This document shows, piece after piece, positions 11,252-22,430 of a stretch of DNA of 64,000 bases. How positions within the stretch are numbered: the stretch's first letter is position 1; every line of letters begins with the position of its first letter. The position numbers and the translations under genes were made by a program. The notes beneath the pieces are model-generated. The model saw only the letters and a list, made by a program, of their open reading frames with translations, had not been told where the DNA came from and searched no databases. The stretch comes from Batillaria attramentaria (Eukaryota > Mollusca > Gastropoda > Batillariidae), in assembly GCA_018292915.2 (NCBI GenBank), contig JACVVK020000310.1:36001-100000 (forward strand). The letters are read 5' to 3'.

Positions 11252-14200
11252 TTAAGCGTGCATCTTTCTTTTGTGTTTCGTAACCCCTCCTGCCTGCGAA
11301 AAATACTGGCCGCATATATCACATGAAAATGGTTTTTCCCCTGTGTGTTTCCGGGCATGCACCTTGAGATGGTCGGACCTTGCAAACGTTCTGTCACAGA
11401 AGCTGCACTGATAAGGTTTCTCTCCTGTGTGTGTTCTTTTGTGCTTGGTGAGGTCTGTCGACCACGCAAACGCTTTCCCGCACTGCTGACACTCGAACGG
11501 CCGCGAGCCACCGTGCTTGCACTTCACGTGCGTGGTCAGGCTGATGCTGTGTGCGAAAGCGTCCCCACACAGCTGACACGTGAACGGCTTATCGCCTGTG
11601 TGGATCCTCATGTGCACCTGCAGAGCGGAAGAGGCAGTAAACCCTGCGCCACACTCCTTGCAGGAAAATGGGCGATGCTTGGTGTGCGTCCGGAGGTGTT
11701 TGTTCAGGTCGCCCAGCCGAAGGAATTTTGCGTCGCAAAAATCGCAACTGTTGGGGACAAAGAAAAGAAAAGATTTGGCATCAGGCAGGGGAAAAACAGG
11801 AAACAGGGAGACGACTGAAAAAAAAAAATTTAAGTCACAGATTTTAATTTCTTTTAAAAAAAACAAAACAAATAAAACAGCAACAAACACCAACAAAAAT
11901 GAAATAAACACCAAAATCAAATCAAAACAAACTAAAAACGAACAAAAACAAATGGCACAACACAAAACTCAGATCAATTGCATTACAACTGAATGGTTTA
12001 AAATCATTACAGGTGAAAACCCTAACGTTGATCGAAATTCAGAAATTAATAATAATGAGTACTGTATTGGCGCTTTACCCAATTTCATGAATCGGCTCAA
12101 AACGCCACGAACTGAACCCAACACACGCTCACGTGAATCACACGCATTCTCTCACACACTGGACACAAACACCTTACAATCACGTGGTGCGAAGGGTCAG
12201 CTCAGCTATTTAAGTTTTGGAATTTAGAATTGCATTTATTTTTCAAATTTTGTGGACTGAACATTTCCAAAGCAGAGGGGGAGGAAGCCGGAGTGCCCGG
12301 AGAGAACCCCAAACGATCGGCCCGATTGATCAGTGCCACATACGAGAAGGAAAAATTTGTTGCCCCGAGTGGGACTCAAACCCCTGACCTCTCGCATTGG
12401 TGACAAGTCTCTTAGCCACTAGACCACTGACCGCCCCCTATTGCTATTGTAAACCTCCAAGCACCTGAACGGTTTATCTCCAGAGTGTATGCCCATGTGT
12501 ATCCTAAGCCCGCTAGCCTGGATGAACGATGTCCCGCAAACTGAACACAAATACGGCTTCTCCCCGGTGTGGCTTCGCTGGTGCAGTTTCAAATGGCTGG
12601 ACTGGGAGAACCTCTTGCCGCACTGCTTGCACGTGAATGGTTTCTCGCCTGTGTGAACGCGGAAATGCTTCTTCAGGTTGGAGGCGCTGGTGAAGCCCAT
12701 ACCACACTCGTGACAAATCAGCGTTTTTCCCGCGGCCGATCTCTCGGGCAGCACTTTGCGTTTGGGGGCCTGCAAGCATAAACGGGGCTTGAAATAGTCT
12801 ATGATCGGAAAGGAGGAAAAGTGCAAGGCATCTAGTGTTGAAGTGGGAAAGTCAAAAGCGCGCCTCTGCAAAGTAGATGCGATATGCTAGGGGTGTCTGG
12901 CGGAATGTTCCCCCCTCCATCCCATAAAAAAAATTAAATCAGTGCAATTTGGTATGTTTTGGCATGATTTTAAATGCTTGAGGAGGAAACACACTTTTTT
13001 TGGGGGGGGGGGGGGGGAGAAAAATTTGTAGCCAAACGTGGAAATCTGCCAAAAGATGGAAGATTTTAACTGAGTAATTAACATAATTACCGTAAAGTTC
13101 TGTCTATTGAGTGCACCTTTACATATAAGCCACACCCTCTAAATGTAAAAAGAAAAGAAAAAACAAAAAAAGGGATTTTTTTATCACAAATAAGCCACAC
13201 TGGTTATAAGCTGCAGATATATATGCAACTACATTACTGTGTACAGACATATATATATATATATACGTCAAAGATTATCTATGACATATCATTGCAGCTT
13301 TTCTGTGCAGCATCATATTGTCACAGATCTGAAAGCATTTCTTTTAGAACATTATCAGTGACCATTCACTCATTATATATAACAGAAACTCGCATTTCAT
13401 GAATGTTATCGGTAAACACGATGTAGTGAGTGACAAGGAAGCTAAAAATAGACAAGGGTGTGATGCTCCTGGAATCGGAAAAATCCGCAAATAAACCGCA
13501 TCGTTGTTTAAGCCGCAGGGTTTTAACCTGGAGGAAAAAGTCGCGGCTTATAGTCCGAACTTTATGGTATACACTAGCAGTAACAGTCACCAAATACAAC
13601 AGACAGTTACTACAAACATGCAGCAGCAGCCATGTTTTTACATTTTTTCTATTATCCGATAGAAGCAGCAGTAGAAGAAGGAGAAGTAGCAGCAGCATAC
13701 TACTCAAAATAATTCAATGGCCACTGTGGAAGAAGAAGACAGTATTACAAATACAACTGCCATCAATCATCCTAGTCTGTTACTGCAGCTTAGTTGGTAT
13801 AAATCGCCCATTAGGGGGTGCCAATGTAATTTATGTATAGCAGTCATGCGCAGGAGGGGCAAATAAACTCCAGTCGCCCACTTGTGAGGGGGGCGATTGT
13901 ATCTCCGGGGTCTCCGATGTACTCAGGGGTCTGGTGAAGTGAAGTTACGGGGCCACTGACTTCGTTCTCTGATTTTATGCGAAATATTGACGGAATTGAC
14001 TGGTATACATAAATTTGCACCCCGTAACGGGTGAACTATACCAAATGAGCTATATTGCAGCAAGCAGAGTTACAATAATTTGATTTTGGCACCCAAGTTT
14101 ATTCAAACAAATAAAAACACAAACAAATGACAATCATAATGGTCAAAAATAAAATTACCATGGTGAATATGGAAGCTGCATCAGACGTCTTATCTGCAGT

Positions 14201-17200
14201 TGCCAATGGTCGTTTTCTGCTGGCTTGGCCGTTTCCACCCAAAGGGAGAGAAGAAGAAGATGGGACTTTTTTACCCGAATCCTGCGTGGGACGCCTTCTT
14301 AGCCTGGCCTTCGCTACGTCAGTCGTATCAGGCTGCTCACCTGCCACGCGTATTGGTAAATTGGCAACCTGCAGTCGTACCAATGGGATAACTGGTAGCG
14401 TAACAATTATTTTTTGTCCACTGCTGTCCTCTGCTTCAAGATTCACATACTCGCCGCTGGACAAAGATTCAAGGGATGGTTTCGATGAAGTTTGTCCCTT
14501 CAGTGTCTTAGTGCTTCTGCGAGTTCTACTTCTTGTGTTCATTCCTTTTTCTTCTGATTTTCCACGCTCCGGCGCTCGCTTTTTGTGTGGTCTATTTTTC
14601 CTGCAGCTGTGAGGTTGCAGCTTTTCGTTTGTTAATGCATCAGTTTCACCAACACCAGATATGTAAAACATGCTGACTCCTCCGTACCAATTTTGAACCT
14701 GAGTATCGAGTCCCAAATTTCCCGCCTCCAAGTTGAGGGCGGTCGTGTTCTCTGGGCCAGAGCTCCCTGCTGCTTCAAATTCCGTGTCCCTCTCGGAAAC
14801 ATCTGCTCCGACATCTGCCTCTACTTCACTCATAACGAAGGTGTCAGGCTGGTTTTCTGTGACACCACCGGTAACATTTTCCTCAAGTGCCTCAGAATTT
14901 TGGTGCGCTGATAGATCTGTGTTGTCCATTGCCCCAGTGACATGATTTCCATCTGCAAGCTTTCGGCCTCCTACGTGAACTCCGTTCTCATCTGGCGTAC
15001 AGTACTCGGCATCATCATGGCTAGACTCGTCACCTGCTGTCTCCATGCAACCTGTGTCAGAAGTGAACGATAGGGATGCAAGACCTCCACAGGACTCTTC
15101 AGCCTGGGAAGTTTCTGTCAAGGTCGCTGTTGGCTCTCGTTCTGGTTCCCCTATAGCGCTGCTGACAGTATACTGGTCAAAATCATCATTCTGGGAGGTA
15201 TCATCTGAAGGAACGAGCACTGGCATGCTCAGGATGGCATTCTTTGGATGAAATGATCGTCCCGACGTCGGTTTGGCTGTACAGTTAATTTCGGATTTGA
15301 TTTTACCTGGCGCAGCATTTACAACAACTGGATTGGAAGTTAGTGGTAAGGATGCTCTTTTCTCAGTGGCACTGGACACCCCAGATATCACTGGTGCATC
15401 ATCTGTCACAGAAACGGGAAAACTTGCTGCATCATCCACTGCAGGTCGAGGAACGCCTAGTGTATCATTTGACGGAGATACAGGAATGCCTGGTGCATCG
15501 TCCGCCAGAAAGACAGGAATGTCTGATGCATCATGCACTACAGGTTGAGGAATGTCTGGTGCTGGAGAGACAGGAATGTGTGGTGCAACGTCTGTGGTAG
15601 AAACAGGAATGGTCCCTGTACCATCTGCTGGAGACACCAAAATGCTTGGTGTACATACCGAAAGGCCTGGTGCATCATCCACTGGATATGGAGAAATGAT
15701 GGGTGCATCATCCACTGGATATGGAGAAATGCTGGTTGCATCATCCACTGGAGATGGATAAATGATGGGTGCGTCGTCCACTGGGGATAGAGAAATGATC
15801 GGTACATCATCCACTGGGGATGGAGAAATGCTGGTTGCATCATCCACTGGGAATGGAGAAGTGACTGGTGCATCATCCACTGGGGATGGAGAAATGATGG
15901 GTGCATCATCCACTGGGGATGGAGAAATGATGGGTGCATCATCCACTGGAGATACAGGAATGCCTGGTGTGTCATCTGTCGGAGAGAGGGGAGCACCCTC
16001 TGCATCATCATCTGTCGGAGAGAGGGGAGCACCTTCTGAATCATCATCTGTTGGAGACAAGTACCCTGCAGACAGGCGGTCAGCCTTTGGAGTATGAAGC
16101 TCAACAATCTGATCGTCATTCACTGCCCCCTGGTCTGTAGGCGCCTCCTCCGCGAAGTGAATTTCAAAGTCGTCCGCAAAAGACACATCACTGATAACGT
16201 TGATTGGACTCCCCTCTGATGGAACCGTTTTTGTTGAACTTGAAGGCTGGGGCAAGCTACGACTGTTATCAGAGACAGGCACAGACTTCCCATCAGCTGC
16301 GGAAGTATCTGAACAATTGCTGTTGGACTGGCATGGTGCTGGAACCGCTGGGGGAACTTCCTGCTCGTCTTTTCCAGCCGCTCCAGTACTCTCTGAAGTG
16401 TCCTGTGTGTGTGCAGTGCAAGTTTGGGAAGGAAGACTGGAATTCTGTGCAGCATCGTATTGCAGTTTGCAGCGTTTAGTTTGGCCATGAACGTGCGTCT
16501 CGCAGAGACAGTGGCTTTTATGTAGTGAATCGTTGTTATTCTCAAAATTGCTCCTGTCAGTTGAAACATCTGAACCAACAGTAGGGAACAGCAGCTGCGA
16601 AGGACTGCATGCTTCTGTAGTAAGCACCTCATGAATCTTCCTATTTTCTGTAGCCAGTGGTACTTCAGTAGTTGTCCTTCTTGCAACAGCCCCCTCTTCT
16701 GTTGGGTTGGTGCGCTGCAAACTGTCAGAAGAGTGAGCAAAGGGAGAGAATGAGTGAGAGCCTGATGGGAGTTGTCTGCACTTGGGGCAAAGACTGTCAA
16801 GGGGTGCCTGGCAGTGAGTACAGCAAGGCACAGTGCTGGCCTGGTGCCTGGTCCTGTCATAACTGCAACAGGAAACAAAATAGAATAATTTCATATCTAA
16901 TGCTGGAGGGCAGGTTACAAGGTTGAAGTGTGGGTGGGTTTTTTTTTTTTTTTTTTAATGAACTTTTATAATGGAGATGGCTGAATTTTTTGTTAGCGAT
17001 TCATAATACCCCCCCCCCCCCACCCCCAAAGAAAAAAACAACCCCTAAACAACAACAAAACAAGAAAAACAAACAACAACAACAACAACAACGGGGGTGA
17101 GCAGTGGTCTAATAGGTAGTACGTCAGATTTAGCCGCTGTGCTACTGAACGGCCGTCACCAATGTCACAGCGATGAAGCGTGGGTTCGAGCCCAGGTTGA

Positions 17201-17803
17201 GCTTGTGATACGTGATACCGGTTTTTTCCTGGCTGCCAGACTGCTCATTGGGGGTTTCTCTCCGGGCCATCCGGCTTTCCTCCCCCAGCAAAAAATTGTT
17301 AAAAAATATAGGATAGGTATTGGGTGGCGCTGCACCATGGTGACGCGCTTCCCCTGGGGGAAGCAGCCCAAATTTCCCAAAAGGGATAATAAAGTAGTAA
17401 AAACAACAACAAACAAACAAAACCAAAGAAGAAGAAGAAGAACAACAACAACAGGAACAAAAATACCATCACCACCACACACACCCAAACACACATCTTA
17501 CTACAAAGACTTCAGCTATCAGTATGTTTAAATGCACAACAAGTTTAGAGCTACAGTGTATTATAGCCTATAGCTTTTGGCGACACCCACGTATTGCGTG
17601 GAAATCAATGATCGAACAGGCACTTACTGTTCCACCAGGTAGTGGATGATTTCTCGGTCGCTGGTAAAACCATGAGCTGCCCCAATCTGCTGCCAGCGGT
17701 CTTTGACATCTCCAAGGAGGTGATGCAGCCAGTCTCCCTGAAGCTGCCTCACCGCCACTGCTCCAGTTCCATGGTCGTCCAGGTCCACTGATGAAGGTTC
17801 CAT
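11252..17803 (-). CDS. Gene A: C2H2 zinc-finger protein with acidic 11-residue repeats (4 coding exons)
   Basis: Model: complement of 17628-17803, 14159-16862, 12465-12769 and 11252-11747. All borders are GT/AG with matching phases, giving 1226 residues. Residues 19-58 form the family's N-terminal module ([11 protein letters not shown] with W37, then SDREIIHYL), split at a phase-2 donor. Exon 2 opens H-YDRT and carries the knuckle C73-x2-C76...C84-x2-C87. Residues about 358-460 are an 11-residue repeat of the form [11 protein letters not shown]. Exons 3 and 4 hold nine C2H2 fingers with HTGEKP-type linkers and end at KRKMHA. The fingers imply a nuclear DNA-binding regulator; target and partners are unknown. 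The start ATG at 17803 lies below an in-frame stop, although a CAG at about 17838 could be an acceptor for an earlier exon. A SINE sits 28 bp beyond the exon-3 donor, and a pogo-like element lies in the intron at 12770-14158. Confidence 0.85.
12045..12436 (-). mobile_element. SINE family 1, full-length copy in gene A intron 3
   Basis: Reads on the minus strand. The tRNA-like head near 12370-12436 has A-box text GGTCTAGTGGCTAAGAGA and a B-box region GGTTTGAGTCCCACT, followed by the shared body and a short TAATAATAATT-type tail. It starts only 28 bp downstream of the gene A exon-3 donor. Confidence 0.8.
13088..13569. mobile_element. pogo/Tc-like DNA element, internally deleted copy
   Basis: The ends are TACCGTAAAGTTCTGTCTAT at 13088 and, read inward from 13569, TACCATAAAGTTCGGACTAT. 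Subterminal text speaks of the same family as the element at 50165-51109: AAGCCGCGACTTTTTCC and ATAAGCCACACCCTCTAAAT. Only a short conserved interior remains (near 13400-13500), without a transposase frame. It lies in gene A intron 2. Confidence 0.7.
15660..15965 (-). repeat. 33 bp coding tandem repeat (11-residue [11 protein letters not shown])
   Basis: About nine to ten in-frame units within gene A exon 2, with conserved PVDDA and variable flanks (IIS, VTS, SIS, GLS). The unit length is a multiple of three, so copy-number change would keep the frame. The upstream units ([12 protein letters not shown]) look like older, diverged members. Confidence 0.85.
17093..17405 (+). mobile_element. tRNA-derived SINE family 3
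   Basis: Begins GGGGTGAGCAGTGGTCTAAT and has an interrupted tRNA-like head with B-box GGGTTCGAGCCC at about 17191. The body runs through CTCTCCGGGCCATCCGGC and ends in AAAGGGATAATAAAG before an (AAC)n/(GAA)n-rich tail. It lies in gene A intron 1. Confidence 0.65.
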
Positions 17804-19144
17804 GGTTGGTTGGGTTCGTACAGTTGAGGAGTCTGGTGACTGTGTTCACAGTTGCCTTTGCATAAAGTTTCAGTGCCTTTCCTGTCTCCATTCCTGCATG
17901 CGGTGTGCATGTGCAGTTTCTGACTATTGGTTAATCAGCAGGCAAAAAAACTGAAAGAGGAAACATGACATATGGCATTGAAGACAAGCAGCAAGCACAT
18001 ATTTATCTACGTGAAAATGCAAGGCTACGGGCATCTCAGTGCAGTTTTGCTTGTGATCTTTGGATTTCTCTCCCTCACACCCTGTCAATGACAAGACACG
18101 GGTCTTTAACATTCACAGTGTCGCGCATTGGAACCATAAAAGTTAGCCTGGACGACAGAAACGGAAAGTAGACTAATATGCTTAGATGTGTACGCCGTAC
18201 ACTGTACACGTTTGCACGCAGTTGTACATTCCACCGTTGAAAATCAGAATATGCTTCTGGTACAAAAAGCCGCTTAAATGGTCAAACTATTTTTTCAAAA
18301 GCTGTTATCCTACAAACCAGCTGGTAAGCAGTACGGGTATCATCTTGACTTGTCAAGTCATGAAGATTGTAAAATATACCAACAGAGCTGCTCTCTAGTG
18401 CTGCTACATTGTTGCGTATAAAAAAGAAAGCTTTTGATAAAATGCAGGCCTTGAAATATTTTTGTGCGTATTTTGTAGTAGAATTAGTATCAGTAATATA
18501 TTGGAGACGTACGATGCATATTGCAAACAAATATTATAATACGAAACAATGTGTAGTATCTTCGCATCGAAATTCCAAGATGGTGTCCTCCGCTGACAAC
18601 GAAAAGCTGAAACATACATTTCTTTCCTAGGTGAGAGACTGATCGATTATCCAGCGAACAGGATTGCTCAAAGGGGCTGAACAGTAAAGCACTGCTTACC
18701 AGAATACGTACTGTGGGCCTTCGGCTTTGAAATCCAGTCCATGTTTCCCAAATTCAACGTTTTAGTACGGCACTAATGCTTTTGCAAGAACTAGCTGTGA
18801 GTGTGAAACACACTAGAGCGACTCAGCTTCTTTTTTTCAGTATATCAAGCGACCTTCATGCTGCGGTCTCCTGAACAAAATATGGAGCACCAGAGTGTTC
18901 TTTTTTACCCCAAGCATGTCTCAGTTATTTTTATTTACTGCCCGTGATTTTACACTGATGACAGAATAGCACTAGCAGTTAACATTCTGTTGTTGTTGTT
19001 TAGGTTAATGGGGTGAAATTTATTTGAGCCTAAAGACAATTTTCACATTTTTATGTGGAAGTTGAATTGAAAAGTATGATGCATGCGTATGTACATAAAA
19101 TGAAAAGTTTTATTTTCTGTTGTAGGTTGACCTGACTGCTAGAA
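17804..19144. promoter_or_regulatory. Shared head-to-head intergenic region of genes A and B
   Basis: The start codons of A (minus, 17803) and B (plus, 19145) are 1.3 kb apart, so this interval must hold both 5' regions. A consensus acceptor (TTGTAG) at about 19120-19125 shows that B has an upstream untranslated exon. A candidate donor TAG-GTGAGA near 18630 follows CCAAGATGGTGTCC, which resembles a YY1-type initiator motif. No clear TATA box was seen. Promoter sharing is inference. Confidence 0.4.
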
Positions 19145-22100
19145 ATGGAGTCCAGTCACTTAATCACCCAGCTGCAGTTATTGTCAGCGTCATGCCCTGA
19201 AAACAGTTTGCTGACAGCGTCGCAGTTGCCAGAACCACGGATTCCGAGAGTTTATCCCGCTCAGAACTCCCATCTGCTACAACAAACAAACGCACAGTCT
19301 ATCAAGACAGAATTTTCAGCACAGCAGGAATTATGTGTGCCTCTGGAAGTTGAAGACAACATGGACATTACGAAGCCAGAAAAAGGAATGTTCAGTTCAG
19401 GAGAGGAAGACGATGAATCAACAAAAGCAGTAAAGCAAGCTGTGGAGGCTGTGTCCAAAGCTTTCGGTCCCAAAACTGATTCCTTAAGGTCCCATTCCGT
19501 GTCTTGCAGCAAGAACACAGACCTACAAGTACATTCTCAAAATGCAAAGCTTACCAAAGTGCCTTCTCGACACCAAACATTTACCAACACAAATCAAACT
19601 TCACTGGGTTCAACAGAGGAAAGTTCTGATGGTTCAGAGAGAGCGCCAGAGAAATGTGGGAAAAGAGGAGGAAAGAGGGTGCATGGGAGGGGAGGCAAAT
19701 CCCAGGCTGGTCCTGTGGAAGATGCTGGAGATGCGCATTTAGAGAGGACTGGATCGCAGTCTCAGCCCAACACATGTAACGACAACGAAGAATTGATGGA
19801 TCTACACATACAGTTCCAGCAACCCAAGTCAGCACCGATAACCAGAGCAATGTTGGCTGTGAAGGTTAATCTGATCACTATTTATCTTGTCTCAGTATCC
19901 GCATGTTCGTCTGTCCGTCCATTAATCTGTCTATCTGTCTCCATCTCTTTCTTTGTTTATCTGTCTGTCTGTCCCTCTCTCTTGTTTGCTGTCTGCCTCT
20001 TTTTCTATCTGGTCTCTCTGTCTTCAGTGGCAGCTGGCAGTGGCACTGAAGCCTACATGACTTACAAGTTACATGTTAAAGCTGCTTTCCCTAGTGAAGT
20101 ACTTCTATCATCTGTTACTCTATACACATGGCTTTAATCTAAAACTAGTAAAAGCAGAAACATTATTCTAGACTTAGTTTAGTCCTTTTGGCTCCTAGAG
20201 AAGCGTAGGGCCTCAACAGCTCTCCTCCATCTCACTCTGTCCCTGGCGCAGGTCTTGGCCTCCTCCCATGTCAGGCCTGAGTCTCGCAGCTCGCAGTGCA
20301 AGCTCCTCCTCCAGGTTATTCTAGAAGAGATGTATATATAAATTTCTACTGTTTTCTTATTATCAAAAAAATGAAAAAATACATTTATTGATATAATTTT
20401 CTTTTTCCTTGGTGGCTACTTGCACATTGCAATGTATATATATATATATATGTATGGTGAAAAATGAATGATCTGTGTTTTGCAGAAACACAGGAAGGTG
20501 AAACATAATGCATCAACAGTGAAGAAAAGAGGCAGGAAAGCTCGACTGGCGAAGACCCCTCCCGAGATTCACAAGGTGTTGCGACTGAACATGACAGGGG
20601 AAATGTTTGAACGTTGGAGTCGTGTTGGCACTGAGAAAGAACTTTCTACCAACACAGCCATTGCACTCTTTCTTCTACAGCAGTGAGTGTGAATGTTCTA
20701 TTCTAGGCTTCATAAAAGACAACTTTTATTGTGAGAACAGTTATGCTTGTGACGTAGCCTGTACACTCTAAACAGTCAAAGTGACAATACGTTTGCCACA
20801 CTACATCATGGAAAAGTTTGTGTGTCTTCCATGTAAGGAGGTGTCTGTATGCAAAATTTCTTAACTGCGTCTAAATGATATAATAATAATGATGACTTAT
20901 AAGGCGCCTATACATGAAATAAAACAGGCTCTAAGAGCCGTACATCATAAATACATACACCACTTTCATACACACAGACTCACAGGGAACATTCAAAGTT
21001 AAACAATAACTCACAACAAGCAGACTGACACGGTGTGATACCATGTTCTTGTCACCGTTACCTCTTAAATTAAAAGCCCATGTAAAATTCGTAATTTTAT
21101 ATGGAATCTTCATATCACTAAGAGTCACTTCAAGTTCAAGCCACTATTATACATGTGATTTGCAGCGGTCTCGGGCCTAGCAGGAAAGGCCCACGCCTTC
21201 AGTAATAGTGGCTTGAAGCGGCTCGTACTGGTGTGCAGTGGCTTGATCTTTTAAACAAGTCTAATTCCAACATGCACTGTCCGTGGTTGGTGGTCTAGTG
21301 GCAAGAGACTCGGTCACCAATGCGTGAGGTCAGGTTGGAATCCCACTCATGGAAAATAATTCTTTCCTTCTCATACGTCGCACCGTTCTTTCAGGTCGAT
21401 CGTCAGGGGGTTCTCTCTGGGCACTCCGACTTCCTCCCCCGCTGCTTTGGAAACGTTATAAAATCTATAAAAATTTATAAAAATAAAATCTGAAAGTAAA
21501 TGCAATTCTAAATTCTGAAACTTAAATAGCCCGAGCCGACCCTTCGCACGACATGATTGTAATGTGTTCATGTCCAGTTTGTGCGAGAATGCGTGTGATT
21601 CACGTGAGCGTGTGTGTTGGGTTTAGCTCGTAGCGCTTTGAGCCAAATATCTGGGATAAAGTACCTCCATCAATGCAATTATTATTATTATTATTATTAT
21701 TAAATGTGCTTTTTTCAGGTATGAAAAAAGCCAGGAGACGTGCTGCTCTGACTGCGAATCTCCCCTGGTCCTATGTTGCATGAAATGCCAGCTTCCTCCT
21801 TCTGCTGAGAATTCTACTTTTAGTGAAACTGAAAGTGCCGTGGATGACTCTCCCAGCAGGTTGTCTTCTGCAGACAATGACGACAACAGCCAGGATACAG
21901 AGGAAACTGTGGAAGACACTTGTGAACAGTTAGACACTGCAGAAGTAAGTACAGCTAACTTTGAGTTAGACTGAGGTTAGGATCCACAGAACGGGATGTT
22001 GTTGTATGCTGGGGTTTTTCTTACCCAGGTGCAAAAGCTTGCTTCTCTTGACCACAAACATGAAAACCAGGGTTCCTGCGGGTCTTGGAACCTTGAAAAG

Positions 22101-22389
22101 TCCCGGGAAAATGAAAGGACTTTCAAAAGTGCATTGTTGAAACTGTGACGGTAGACGACACTGCACTGCTTTCTTGTGCGTGTCCGCTTTCCGCTACATG
22201 TACAAAGCCTTTTGTTTGGTTGTGCATATATATTCACAATGTCACATTTAATGTTGACATTTGCATTACATTACGCTGCAATTTAGTAGTAAAATCCTAG
22301 AAGAGTCCTGGAAATGTTCTAAAATTTGTTTGAAAAACCTATGGGAAGCCTGTAAACAATAAACAAAACAAGGAGACACCACACACTCC

Positions 22390-22430
<41 letters not shown>

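Noticed and set aside
15762..16097. Plus-strand open frame with [11 protein letters not shown] repeats
   Set aside because: It is the antisense shadow of the gene A 33 bp repeat; the minus frame has the splice sites, knuckle and finger context.
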